Origin: Gnetum montanum | Lineage: Eukaryota; Streptophyta; Gnetopsida; Gnetales; Gnetaceae | Direction of reading: 5' to 3' | Length of the DNA stretch: 64,000 bases | Assembly (NCBI GenBank): GCA_015680685.1 | Contig: MNCI01004801.1 | Coordinates: forward strand, 726,237 to 790,236 | Shown here: positions 36,154 through 48,429 of the stretch, piece by piece | How positions within the stretch are numbered: position 1 is the stretch's first letter | How the letters are laid out: each line of letters starts with the position of its first letter | Translations under genes and position numbers: made by a program | The notes under the pieces: generated by a model | The model's input: the letters and a program-made list of their open reading frames with translations, nothing else | Databases searched by the model: none | Told to the model about the DNA's origin: nothing

Positions 36154-37905
36154 TGATGTTTTACATTTTTTGTCAATGTCTCTAGGCCACTCCTCTATAC
36201 ATCAACAAAGAGGGGCTAATGAAACACCATCAAATTTGGAGCATCCAAGTCTCAACTACAAATTTGGCTAAGTGTCAAAACTTGGCAAGTTTTTTCTAAG
36301 TGTTGAGACTACACTCCCACTATTGTGACTATGCTCCAAAGTGTATTCAACATAGTTGACATTAACAGTCCAGATTTGCAAAATTTTCTAAGTGTCAAAA
36401 ATAGCTGCAAACTTTGTCTAAGTGTCTTGACTACACTTACCCTATTAGAACTACACTCTAGAGCATAGTTAGTGTTGTTAGCCTTGGAATGACCAATTTT
36501 GCAAATTTTCATAAGTATCAAGCTAGAGGCTATTAAGCATGTATGGGATGGACAAAATAGTGTGGTATATTTTCTAACTTTTGGTGCTACCCTTCCTACT
36601 ATGCACTAGAGCAAAGCTAGCATAGTCTACATGTAGGCATTAATTTTGCAAGATTTTTCTAAGTGTTTGGGCTACACTCTCCTTGCTAAGACTACACTCT
36701 AGAGCATAGTTGGTGTAGCCAGCACTAAACTTCACTTTTAATGTCAAATTTGCATGACCCCTTTAGCTATGCTCCAAAGCATAGCTAGCATAGCCTACTT
36801 AAACTACCTCCAGAAGATTCCAAAACTTAGTACTAGCTTGCATCTTAACTCCAACATTCCTTTGGCAAGCAGGATCAATAAATTTTGTTTCTTTTGCACC
36901 TCCCATTTGCCCCCAAAATTGTACCTACACTTGACACCACTCAAAAGAGTGGGCAATGTAGTCTCTAAGTGTAGTGTTTAAAACTGTATTATTTTGCATT
37001 ATTTTTAGGTACATTGTAGTCTGTTCGACACTTGCACATGTAGTCTTGATAGTGTAGTCATAGTTTGAAAATCTCACAAGGTCCATTAGAGCACACCAGT
37101 AGAACATCATTTTACACTAGTGGAAGTGTAATTAAGGTCAAAATAGTCCCAACTACCCCTCTACCATGTGGTGTCCAATCTATGATTCATGCTAACCCTA
37201 GGCTTGTAAATACCCTAGCACTCCACATTTTAAGGATTGAAAAATCAAAAGCAAGGTTGGCACCTTCATTCAGTAGTTGGGATTTTGGCTTTCTAGGCAC
37301 CATTACACCAGAGCACACTTAACACCTTGGAAAACTTTAGGACCCCATTGGATGCCACCCAGTACATTGCACATCATTGTAGCCCATAGCACACCACAAC
37401 AACCAACTCAGTAGGCTCAAACTTCATGGTGGATGTTAGTCTTCATAGCCAAACACCTTGAGACTATGACTACACTTCCTACTATGCCTGTTTGTACACT
37501 ATATACCTCCTTACCTTTTCCTTTCAGTTGACTGCACTCCCCTCATTTAGAGTGGTGCTATCTTCACTTTGACTTGCATTTTTTGCATGTTTCACATTCT
37601 TTGTACATTTTTGACATTTTACTCATATTTTTCACTATTCACGCATCTCTTTGCATGTTCACATTCCCATTTTTGTGCTTAAAAATTTGGCTACACTTGC
37701 CACCATGGACACCCTGGACATTGCATAAGCACCTTAAAACACATTTTGTTGTAACACCTATAAGTCCTAGTTTAATCAACAAAATCATTTTGGGCATCCC
37801 ACTTCTATTTTTTAGTAGGCCCTCATGTGGGAGCAGGGTCAAGATTGTGCAATCATGGACCTCTTAGTGTCTTGTTCCAGCCTCCAACATTTTCAATCAC
37901 TACAC
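36154..37905 (+). repeat. LTR-like region T3 of the Tat lineage
   Basis: The conserved inverted-repeat block is at 36154-36228 (first arm TGATGTTTT, one change). An array of CTACACTC and GAGCATAGTTGG units lies at 36270-36800. A weak TATA-like TTGTAAATACCC is near 37203. The end (37823-37905, GACCTCTTAGTGTC...AACATTTTCAATC) matches the ends of T2 and 27755-27865. Confidence 0.55.
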
Positions 37906-37910
37906 TCTTC

Positions 37911-39570
37911 ATCCTCTTCATCTAGTTTTGAACATTCCTCTTCATCTACTAGTTCTCATAGAAGCTATCATTGAAATAATCATGATAAAGGTAATCAATG
38001 AGACAACAATGACCATGAAGACCACCAAGACCATAGGGGTGACTAAAACCATCATCAGTGTCATTGATGCAGTGATGATGATGAACCTCTGTTGGTGACT
38101 TGAGGTATGCTCAACATTGCAAAGGTAGTTAGAATTTCAACCAAGCGAATGAAAGATAGCTGAATCAAGCACTTAGACATGAATAATATCCTAAGATTTG
38201 AGGGGGATACAATTATGATCCACAAAGACATCTACAAGCTTTTCATGATGCTTGTACCTTACAAAACATAGAAAATGAATGGGAGAAACTCAAGCTCTTT
38301 CCTAGGATAGTCATCAAGGAAGTTGAAAGTTGATACCAGTCGTTAGAATCAAAATTCATTTACTAATTGAGTACCATGTTAGAGTTGTTTAATGACAAAT
38401 ACTAGATGTACTCTAGAGTGTCTAATCTGAGAAAGCAAATCAAAGGCTAGAAACAGAAGACACATAAACCCTTGAATGCTATCATGGGTAGATACTATTC
38501 ACTCTTACACCAATGCCCTGACCATGGTTATTCTTAGAGGGAACAACTTCCCCACATCATAGATGGACTCAAAGCAGAAGTTAGAAGAACTATTGGGGTT
38601 TATGCCCAAGGAATATTTTCTGAAGTGAGACCTCATCAGATCCAAAGGCTAATTGAGTAGGTAGCAAAAGAAAAAAGTGAGTTATGGAAAAGAAAAAATG
38701 TAGAAAAGTATAATAGGAATCCTTCCATCAAAAAATGGAAGGTCTAATTCTATGACAAGGAGTCATCACTCGATGAAGTCGTGAACAAGAAAACCTTTCC
38801 CATCCAAAAATCTCTTTCTAATATTTCAGCAAAGGTTGATAAATTATGGGACTCTTTGGATGAAAAATTTTAAATGGCTATGAAGATCGTTGAAGAATCT
38901 AGAGAGAAAAATAACAATCATAATCGCAGGAGGTGAAAACAAGCTATATGTACCTACCAAAGAGGTAAGGACAAAGCTACAACCATAGAGGAAGTTATGG
39001 AAATTGACTCTAATGTTGAAAATGACTCTGAAATTTGTTAATATGAATATCCAAAGGGTTGTTATCCTATGGTGTTACACTTACAAGAGTCTAGGGTGTA
39101 TGCATTGAATCCTCAACTATCATGAAGGTAGGCACCTATATAATTACCTTATCCTCAAGGCAATCTAAGGAGGTTCCACGAACAACAAAAAGCTTACTAT
39201 CCAAATGGAGCTCCTCCACAACCTTATGAACAATATGAACAATGGTACTAGCCACAATCATGAGGAATGCCAATGCCAAGGAAACAGTACCTTTATAGGC
39301 AATTATATCCATATGGGTACTATGTTTAGCAATTCATCTCTCTAAGAAGTTTTTCAAGTCATACCTTGTTTCAGCATCCCTATTACCCTCAAGAGTACCA
39401 CCGAATACATTCACCATCTACTCAAGGGAAACACTCATATCTATACTACCCTCTGCATCCATCTGCACACACACCTCTACCCTTAACCCAGTTACCTCCT
39501 ACTCCATCCATGTAGGGTGAGATTTCTCCATAGCTACAACAAAAAAATGTTATAAGGGTTGTACATTCAC
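37911..39570 (+). pseudogene. Athila-like gag of plus-strand copy, broken
   Basis: Starts with a Ser/His/Asp-rich low-complexity region (37911-38090), then motifs that match the minus-strand gag: RYYSLLHQCPDHG, LPHIIDGLKAEVRRT and VYAQGIFSEVRPHQIQ (38490-38655). A charged helix and a Pro/Tyr/Gln-rich tail (39180-39520) follow. Several frameshifts and stops are present. There is no 5' LTR; gag directly follows the end of LTR-like T3, so the element is 5' truncated or the junction is chimeric. Confidence 0.7.
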
Positions 39571-40700
39571 AACTAATTTTCCAATCATGTGGTTCAAACA
39601 ATCAATCCAAAAAATGACCCTTCTTCCAACCTAGCAATCCTCTCCAACCCTCACAACATAGTACGACAAATTAGCCTACATCTCCAATACCCTCATCCTC
39701 TACGTCAAATACCTTCAAGTGCCCTTCAAATCAACTATTGTATTGGATTCATGATATGATGCTAACTCATGTTGTTTCCAACTAGATCAAGGTTAGTAAT
39801 CTTTCCATGAAAATATTTGACCTAAGAAGTCCACTCATAGCTAGACATGAGCCATGTAAGGTTGCAAATCACTGGACATGAGCCATGTAAGGCTCTTGTT
39901 GACTCTAGTTTCAGAGTTAATCTCATCTCCCATGACATGTACAAGGCCTAGAACCTACCACCTCTCAAGAAGAGCAACATTCATCTAGAGTTGGAAAATC
40001 AGTCAATTACTATTCCTCTAGGATTAGTAGAGGACATTGTAACCATAGTTTTTGGGTAGTCCTATCCTACTAATTTCTAGTGATCAAGGTTAAAAATTAT
40101 AAAAATGACTTCCCCATCATTATGGGAAGATCTTGGTTAATTATGATCGACACATGTATGGCCATAAGAGACCTCTCTAGAAATATCCAAAGAAAATGAA
40201 TTTAGTGAGATAGAGAAGAAGTGTATTCCATACATCGTGTATAAAAATAATGGATGTAATTGTGTGCAAAAGATTTGGTCCATCAAAAGTACATACATTA
40301 AATCATGCAATCGATGTGCATAAGAAATTAGTATTCAAAGGTGTTTGTATGCAATAGTCACAAATCAAGAGAGCATCCAATCTTTGATAGCTGACTCAAA
40401 TAGCAGCACATTATTCATAGAACCAACTAAGAGCCTAACATGTGCTTATGTTAAATGCATGGATAAACTTAAATAAGTTCATCCCCAATTCTTTGATGAA
40501 GATGATGATACCTATTGGGGAGAGTTGGAAATCCTTGATAACTTCAAGTAGAAGCCCCTAGAGCTAAAAAATTTACTGGCTAGCATGGAACATGCATTTT
40601 TAAATAATGGTAAATCAATCATCATTAATGCCAAACTTGCTCCTAAATAAAAAAATCTATTAAAGGTGGTTAACAAATGGCCAACAACCTTTTCTTGGTC
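39571..40700 (+). pseudogene. Athila-like protease region, broken
   Basis: A frame near 39870-39945 reads CKALVDSSFRVNLISHDMY, which has the layout of an aspartic protease active-site strand (D-S/T-G in functional enzymes); here the glycine is replaced. The downstream stretch to about 40700 leads into RT and is gapped by stops. Confidence 0.55.
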
Positions 40701-41990
40701 ACATCCTAAGCTAATGGGAATCAATCCAAGGATATGCTAGCATCACATTTACACTAACCTAGCTATGAAGCCTAGAAGGTAGCCACAGAGGTGGCTAAAC
40801 CCCAAATTGAAGCATATCATCAAGGAGGAAACTGAATAACTCCTCAAGGTTGGGTTCATCTATTCCATCACAGATAGTGTGTGGGTTAGCCTACTCATAA
40901 TTGTGCCAAAGAAAATGGCAAATGGTAGGTTTGCATCAACTTCAAGTTGTTGAATATGGCAACATTTAAAGATCATTTTTCATTGCCATTTGTGGATAAA
41001 GTGTTGGACATAATATCTAAGAATTGTTATTATAACTTCATGGATAGTTATTGTGGCTATAACCAAATCCAAATTGTGCTAGAAGATCAGGCCAAGACAA
41101 CATTCACAAGTTCTTGGGGAACTTTTTCATATTGTAAGATGCCATTCAATTTGTGTGATACCCCTACAACATTTCAACGCTTGGTCTTTAGTATTTTCCA
41201 ACAATAGATCAATAATGGTATAGAAGTCTTTATGGATGACTTTTCCACCTATGGAGCTACATTTGAGCAAGCCTTGGACCACCTTGAGTAAGTACTGAGG
41301 AGATGTGTTGAAACAAATCTTTGGCTCAACTCACAAAAGAGCCATCTCATGGTCCAAGAAGGCATTGTATTAGGGCATAGAATCACTCAAGTAGAGATTG
41401 AGGTATATCTTAAAAAGGTAAGGGTCATCCAAGGAATAACATACCAACCAAAGATAATTAAAGATGTTTAGTCATTTCTTGGACACACTAGCTACTACTG
41501 ATGATCCATAAAGAATTTCTCTACGATGAAAAAACAGTTGCTAGAGATTATAAAGAAAGATGAACTTTTCATCTAGACCAAGAAATGTGAACATGCATTC
41601 TAATAGTTAAAGGAGAAACTTATAGAAACACCAACCCTACAAGCACCAGATTGGTCTAGACCCTTTCACATCATGATAGATCCCCCCCACTATGCCTTGG
41701 GAGTAGTACTCATGTAGATAGATGATAAGAAATTCCCATACTACATCCATTACATGAGCTAAAGCATTGTGGGAGCATAATTAATTACACCACCACAGAA
41801 AAAGAGCTAATGGCCATGGTGTATGCTTTGGAAAATTTCAGGCACTATGTGCTTAGATAAAAAGTATTTGTGCACATGGACCATAGTGCAATTTGCTTCC
41901 TCATGAACAAGCCAATGGTGAGCCCTCATGTCATAAAGTGGCTCATTATATTGCAAGATTTGATTTCATAATGGTAGAATAAAAAGGGAC
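40701..41990 (+). pseudogene. Athila-like RT and RNase H, broken
   Basis: RT motifs include KVGFIYSITDS (near 40846), LNMATFKDHFSLPFVDKVLD (near 40950), YCGYNQIQI (near 41050) and the active site FMDD at 41229-41240 in a VFMDDFS context typical of Athila. A QEGIVLGHRIT stretch follows at about 41357. RNase H is recognisable only in pieces (PPHYALGVVL near 41685; ARFDFIMVE near 41955). Frameshifts separate the blocks. Confidence 0.8.
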
Positions 41991-41997
41991 CAAGAAT

Positions 41998-43375
41998 GTG
42001 ATTGCTAATCACATCTCTTACTTAAGATGGGATAATAAAGAGAAGGAGAGCCTACTTTCTGATCAATGTTTAGATAAAATCCTCTTTATAGGAGCAATAA
42101 ATGATCAAACACCTATAGAAATAACATGGTACAATGGCATCCTCACCTATCTTTTTACTCAAGAGATGTCACAAGATCTTAACTTCAAAAAGAGACAACA
42201 ATTTCTTCATTGGGCCAAATATTTCATGGAAATCAACAGACACCTTTACAAGGTGTGCACCAATAGCCTAATTTGTTGGTGTGTCCTTGATGGAGATCAA
42301 CTACACATTCTCCAAGATGCTCATGAAGGATCTTGTAGAGGCCACTATGCAGGGAGATACATGAACATAAAAATTCTAATGGTAGGATACTATTGGCCTA
42401 TAATCTTCAAGGATGCCCACCAGTTTGTTCAATCTTGTGAATGTTGTCAACGAGATGGGGGGATAACCACTCACATGGAAAGTTCTCAATAGTGGATTTA
42501 ACCACTAGAACCTTTTGAAATATGGGACATTGACTTCATGGGTTCCATCACATCCTTGTTTAATGGAAAGTCATATATGATAGTAGTAGTCAACTACTAC
42601 AAAAAATGGATAGAGGCAACTGTTGTTAATGATTATACATCATTCACTATTGCTAGATTGATACAAAAAAATATTGTAAATAGGTTTGGGGTGCCATGTT
42701 CACTAATTTCTAACAATGAAACTTATTTCACAAGTGCCAATTTTAGAAATTTAATGTAATGCATGGGGGTTGAATATAGATTAACAATGCCCTACTACCC
42801 TTAAGTGAATGATCAAGTAGAGGTAACCAACTGAGAGATCACAAAAATACTAACACAGACCATTAGCAAATATAGGAAAGATTAGAATACAAAACTTAAC
42901 AATGCCCTTTGGGCTTATTATTTAACATGGAACCTTCCTATTGGTTATTTATCCTACAAGTTGGTGCATAGGAAACTTCAACTACTCCTAATTCAATTTG
43001 AGCTTCGTACATACTCAACAACCTATGATCTAGATCTTGACCTAATTCTAGCATAGAAAGAAAGATTGATTAACTTAAATGTGTTAGGTGAAAACTTATT
43101 AGTAGCTTTATATTTGAATGAGATGCATAAGGCATTCAACAAACAATGTCATAACCTTAGAATAAGGAAAGTAAGACTTCAACCAAAAGATAAGGTTCTC
43201 TATTGGAATCCCACACATGTACCCAAAAAGCAAAAATTCCAAACATTATGGGAGGAACCTTATATAATTGATCAAAGCTTTCACTTTGGGGCCATGTTGA
43301 TGTACAAAATTGAAAGACCAAATAAAAAGTATTTGGTCAACATCCAATAAGTAAAACCTTTCCTTGAACCAAGAT
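41998..43375 (+). pseudogene. Athila-like integrase, broken
   Basis: A long open part (41998-42492) holds the zinc-binding module with ...HEGSCRGH... and CECCQ. The core has WDIDFMGS (about 42529), then SNNETYF at 42709-42729 and VEVTN with E at 42820. The second catalytic Asp is Asn (codon 42712-42714), while its spacing to E is the usual 35 residues. So even a repaired frame would lack one catalytic residue. The C-terminal part (43066-43350) resembles the gypsy integrase C-terminus. No chromodomain is seen. Confidence 0.85.
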
Positions 43376-45060
43376 AGACAAGTGCAACTACCACCTCGAC
43401 AGATGGACAAATACATTCCATTTTTTGAATCTCCTACTTCCAACTCAATCATGGTGGAGATAGCCATCTATGCTAACAATTGATATGGCTTCTTAGTTTT
43501 TCTATTTTTTTCACATTTTTTATTTTACAAAATTTTGATTTTGATTTTCTAATTTTTCTAATTTTCATTCATTGTTAATACCTTTGAACCTTTCTTGATT
43601 ATTTTACACTTTAATTTATATATTTTACTTTGTTTTGTTTTTTTCAAGTATGATATTTCCTCATTTTTGCTAATAAAATTTCTTTATTGCCATAGGACAT
43701 AGTGTTGTTGTTGCTGTTTACTAATGATGATTTGTGCTTAATGTTGTGATTGTTGATGTTTCATTTCTATTTTTGAATTCTGATGTCTCATGACTTTGAC
43801 ATGATTTATTTTTCATGGAACAAGTACTAAGTCCATGTCATCTACCCATCCAAAAAACTTGATGATTTTCCTTATTCTTTGAATTTGAGGTCCCTTCCAT
43901 TAAAGAAACTTTTAATCAATTAGCCTTGGTAGTTTTCAAATTAGGAAGGATCCAAAGGTTTACAAAGGGTGTGACTTCAAGGGAACTTGATACTCTTTTT
44001 ACTCTTCTAATTTCTTAAGTGCTTGAGTGTTTTTTAGGGACTTCATACCATTCCATTCCAACCACTTATAGGAAGTCAAACAAAGTCTTTGCATGGTGCG
44101 GTTCCCATCCAAAAATTCAAAAAAATGATGAGAATTCAAAGCACACTACTTAGAAATAATAAACAAATATTTCTTTGCATGGTGTGGTTCCCATCTCAAA
44201 AAAAAATAAGGAAAAAAAAGAGAAAATGATGGGAATTCAAAGCACATCCCTTAGACAAATAAATGGGCTACAAACACTAGTTATGGAACTAGAAAGACAT
44301 GTACCCATGCCTAAAGGTCCCCTCTAACTAAGGCCCTCTCTCACTTCCTACTTCTCTCTTTTCTTTTCTTTATGGAATGGTGGTTGTTTTTTGGAAGCAC
44401 TCTCATGTTTCGCGTAGGTGGACTAGTCATAGAGTGGTGATGCGAAGTCACTAAAAGTAGCTGGTTTTGGTCTAGACTAAGGATGGATCTTCTTAGGTCA
44501 TTTTAAACACAAATTCCACAAGGGACTTCTTATGATCTCAATTTGGAATTCCATTCCACCTTCTCTATCATTCATCCATGCTACCATAACTCACCTCACT
44601 ACCAAGTTCTATGTTATGCTCTATGTCTTCATCTAATGTGTTGGAATTCTTGGATAGATTCTTTTTGGTTGGTCCTTAAATTTTCATGATCATTAATCAA
44701 CTATGGGGCCCATGAACTCCTTAGTTGTGGTTATGCAAGGACAACAAGGGCATGGGCCTACTAGGGAGGATCCACTTGCATATCTCTTGGTTTGGTTAGT
44801 TAAGTTTTCTTACCTTAGACATTGCTACAATCCTATCTTTTGCATATTTCATTGTGTATTTCTCTTAGTGCTCCTTAACCTTTTATTTCATTCATCCCTT
44901 AAATTATTTTTCTTCATTTTTTTTCAAATTTATGAGCTCCAACACCCTCTTCTCATAGTTTCATATTTTTTTTCCTTTTCAACTTTCATTTGACTAGAAT
45001 TTCATTCAAAAAATCTTTGTATTTTGCAAGTTTGACCAAAGTTAATGGTTGTCTACAGTG
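43376..45060 (+). other. Post-integrase spacer of plus-strand Athila-like copy
   Basis: Non-coding, T-rich. It is clearly similar to 55000-56390: both have ATGATTTATTTTT, GTCCATGTCATC and GCATG(G/A)TG(C/T)GGTTCCCAT in the same order. Within it GCATGGTG(C/T)GGTTCCCATC occurs twice (about 44093 and 44177). Confidence 0.65.
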
Positions 45061-45162
45061 GTTAATAACTACATCAACGAGGCCTCATTGATGTAGCCAA
45101 CCATGTTGATGAGGCCCCATCAACAAGGCCTTGTCAACACAACACAAAATTCCTATATATAT
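45061..45162 (+). promoter_or_regulatory. Internal promoter of accessory ORF: palindromic array and TATA
   Basis: Upstream of TATATATAT (45154-45162) lie three palindromes: 45072-45093 (22 bases, arms CATCAA and TTGATG, core GAGGCCTC, one mismatched pair), 45105-45124 (20 bases, one mismatched pair) and 45123-45134 (ACAAGGCCTTGT, exact). The same AGGCCT-centred units lie upstream of TATA in this element's 3' LTR (48113-48176). Downstream, ATACTTAGAAATTATTTTCA matches the leaders of the other two copies. Confidence 0.75.
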
Positions 45163-45616
45163 TGCCACATACTTAGAAATTATTTTCATTTGCCTCATAA
45201 CACATGGGGTGTTTTTGCCATTTTTCAGAGCCCAAAACTTTCCAAATCCCTAAACTTCCCAACCGTTTGTCCAAATCACTCTGTTCTTTGACCTTATAGT
45301 TACTAGAGGTAAGCCCTTTATTGTGGGGGCTGAAAACCTTAAGATTTCGAATGAAATTTTTGAAAATTTTTCTAACTTTCCCCAAGGGTTAATAAAATTA
45401 ATAATATACAAACATCAATTTTTTCTAGAGTTAAACATTTCAACAACCTTCAAAATGATTTATTAACAATAAAAAATAAATAAAATAATGATTGAAGTAA
45501 TTAAATCAGTCATAATTACAACTTAGCTAGTGTAACTATCCTAAAGAGATAAAGGTATCCCAATTGCTTTATGTTACACAATGATTTGCTAACCCATGGT
45601 CTTATTGTGATTATAG
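45163..45616 (+). other. 5'-UTR with intron of accessory ORF
   Basis: A donor CTAGAG|GTAAGC at 45309 and an acceptor GATTATAG ending at 45616 define a 308-base intron. The acceptor abuts the ATG. In the copy at 56437-56848 the donor is AGAG|GTGAGC (56565) and the acceptor GATTACAG. The leader exon is about 120-150 bases. Confidence 0.65.
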
Positions 45617-47848
45617 ATGGCACCAAGACTGAAATGCTTGCAGGAAGGAGAACCCTCTTAACCAAGGGAGAAATGGCCCAAAGCTAGAAGGGGCCAACAA
45701 GAAAAAGCCCAAGAACTACCAAAGGTAACCCATGAAATGGGACCTTTTTGCGAGAAGCTCAAAGTAAATTTTGTTTGATAGATTCTAGAAGAATAAATGT
45801 TGACAAAGCAATAACAGCGAGGGAAAGCACTAGGACCTATGCCAAGGCTTGAAGTCACTTTAACTCAAGCTTGTCTTAACATCATCAGGTCCTAAGAGAT
45901 TCAATGCTTTATTCTCTAAGAAATAAACTTCAAGTCGTTTCTAGAGAAACATCTAGCAGAAGTCAAAACACAATTGCAAACCTCTCCCATGTGGGAAATC
46001 ATCACATCTACTGGGAAATGGTACATGGAAGGGACATATCTCTTCTAGAATAATAGAAGATAGGGATCCATAGTAAAAATCAAGGATATTTAGGTGTCCT
46101 ACTCAGTTGATGCTATCACACAAGTAATGGGGTTGCCTAACATTAGAAAACAGTTGGCAGAACTATTAATGAAAGTTGATCCTAAGGCCAAACAAAAGTG
46201 GACTTAGCAGTGTTATGGAGTTTATTGTAAGGAAAACGGTATTCTCACACTGATAGAGTGCATCTATTTTAAAATTATGGCCTATCACCCCAATCCAACA
46301 GTGACTCTTAGCAAGGTGACCACCTTTTTTGCCCAAGCATGTGCTGCTTTAGGTAAGAGATTTTCTGTAAACCTTCCACAACTAATCTAATTGGAGATTG
46401 AAAATAATTTCAAGGAAAATGAATGTGGAAATAAAACCCTACCATTTTCATGCTTCATTCAAAAACTCTATAAAAGGGTAAGAATCATCCGCTATTCCAA
46501 CGATATAATTAGGCATGCTCCTTTGGCTTCCTGGTCTAATATCATGAAGGAAAAGACACTGATTACAACCCAAGAAGAGGAGTAGTCACCACCTCCATTG
46601 CCTAATTAAGAAACAACGTTGAAGGCTCATGAAACCATTAAGCATTTACACGAAATCCAAGAGCATGTATTACATGAGCAAGAACAATGTGTAGGAATGA
46701 GTAGTATAGATCCATCTATGTATCGACTAGTAATGAGTCACCTTAATGAGGTGGCTTGAACAATCAGCCAAATGAAGAGGGGTAGCCCAATATTCTCTAT
46801 CCCACAAATGTAGTTGCCTACGAGGTTTGATCCTAATGCTTAAGAGGTGATAGTGTCACTATCACAATACTATCATCACCTATGCAATGTTGATGTCCAA
46901 AAGAAATAAAAGTAAGAATGTATTCATCAATAGTAAGAGAAGCCATCTAGGGTGAATATGAAATTAAGGAAATTGGATGTAGAAAATTAGAATCTATTAA
47001 TGAAAGAAATTTGTGCCTAAAGCCAAAAATTTTCTATTAAGATTACCACCTAGAAAAATGAAGCTTTAAAGTTTGAAAAAGTTAAAAATCACTATAGAGA
47101 CTAGGTTGGCTTGCAGAAGGAAGTAAATAAGAATCACATTCAAATGGTGAAAGCAAAAATAAATGAAGCTCTTCAGCAACTCCAACAAGGAAAAGAAGTT
47201 TGGTAACCCATCATTGATGGGATTAATGTCTACAATAAAGTGGAGATTCACCTAAAAGAGTTGCAGATAGAAGAAATGATAAAATATAGGGAGTTGGCCA
47301 ATCTTTGCTATGCAAACCTAGCTATGTTGACTAGTGGACAACCATAATCAGAGTTAGAAAAACAAGTGGCTAGCTTGTATTTGCTATATGAGGTAGAGTT
47401 CAAGCACCTTAAAAACACCAAGCAGAAGCTTGAAATTGCAAATGCTGAACTCAAAGTTCTTAGAGCACAATTCATAGATCAATGATCCACTGCTCAGATC
47501 CTAGCCAAAAGGATGAATGATTACTAGAAGCTAAAGGATGCAGTTAGAGTGTTTAACATTGAACATAAACAATTTACTACCTTGTTTATCAATGCAAAGG
47601 AGATGTTTCCAGCAATTCCATATCCTTGGAATCTTCTTATTCCAACCCACATTGGTGAAGCTATGTGGGTAGTGCACAATCCTAGAAATAAGGAGGAGAA
47701 AATGAAAGCACTACTAGATGCTTTTTACCTTCCACTAGAAGTTGTAGTAGTAGTAGGATAGCTGCAACCACCTTGACCACTATATGTGCATGAAGCTAAT
47801 GAAGGCCCCTCAAAACCTTAGGAGCCATCACCACTTAGGACTATCTAA
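45617..47848 (+). pseudogene. Athila-like accessory ORF with coiled coil, broken by point stops
   Basis: The ATG at 45617 (MAPRLKCLQEG) directly follows the splice acceptor; the other copy begins MAPRPKCLQEGG. One frame is kept from 45617 to 47761, about 715 codons, with only point stops. The N-terminal half has KWYMEGTYLF, IVKIKDI, VSYSVDAITQVMGLP (near 46100) and YFKIMAYHPNP, which resemble the plant transposon protein domain of Athila/Tat accessory ORFs. The C-terminal half is long, charged and coiled-coil-like (46900-47550; LKNTKQKLEIANAELKVLR). No transmembrane segment of an envelope type is evident. Its role is unknown. The real stop is uncertain. Confidence 0.75.
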
Positions 47849-48071
47849 TATTCTCCATCAAACTTCATGCCATCAAGGAATGTGCTATTTAATTTTGAAG
47901 AATCGTGTTATGGTGTTCAATTTTATATCATGAACACCATTTTTTGTAATGTGTTGATTTGTACACTTGGGCACTCCATTTTTTCAAGTTAGTCTATTTT
48001 GTTTGTGAAAATGTTAGTCAATAATTTCATACCTTCCCAATTTTGTAAAAGAACTCAAGAACAAGTTTTCA

Positions 48072-48087
48072 TTTAGTTGTGGGGGTA
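48072..48087 (+). promoter_or_regulatory. Polypurine-tract-like site before 3' LTR
   Basis: TTTAGTTGTGGGGGTA abuts TGATGAG, the LTR start. Only the G run is purine, so it is a short or decayed tract. Confidence 0.55.
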
Positions 48088-48360
48088 TGATGAGTCATAG
48101 TTTTTTTTTCTGCATTGATGAGGCCTTGTCAACGTGGCCTTATCAACTAGGCCTTATTGACAAGGCCTCATCAATGTATTGTATCATGTGTCAATCAGGC
48201 CCCATTGATATAGTGTCCACCTTTTGGATATAAATATGTGTCTACTAACTACATTTATGGTAATAAAATTTTAGTAGTAGAAAAGATCTTGCAGTTTGTT
48301 CATTTGAGAGTTAGAATATTTCTCCCAAATGCCCGCAGTAGGATTCTGTTTGCACATTTT
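48088..48360 (+). repeat. 3' LTR of plus-strand Athila-like copy, first part
   Basis: Begins TGATGAG. It holds the inverted repeat (48113-48176), TATA (TATAAATA, 48229-48236) and an AGAGTTAGAATATTTCTCCC segment (48307) that matches 63504. Homology to the LTR at 63340 stops near 48355 and resumes near 50656, so the LTR is interrupted. Confidence 0.75.
48113..48176 (+). repeat. Perfect 20-base inverted repeat upstream of LTR TATA
   Basis: CATTGATGAGGCCTTGTCAA (48113-48132) and its exact reverse complement (48157-48176) flank 24 bases. Each arm is itself a near-palindrome around AGGCCT. The TATA box lies about 50 bases downstream. Confidence 0.85.
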
Positions 48361-48429
48361 GGCCATTTCATGGAACAAGTTGGCATGATAAAACTGGTTA
48401 AAAGTTTTTGCAATTTGATAGTTGAAAAA

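Noticed and set aside
37911-48087. An endogenous plant pararetrovirus
   Set aside because: Integrase with D-35-E spacing, a tRNA-Asp primer site in the related copy and paired LTR features identify Ty3/gypsy elements; no movement-protein or coat signature was seen.
45061-48360. The accessory-ORF block as a separate small LTR element
   Set aside because: The left promoter lacks the TGATGAG start and CTCATCA end of this LTR family and is followed by an intron and ATG rather than a primer-binding site.
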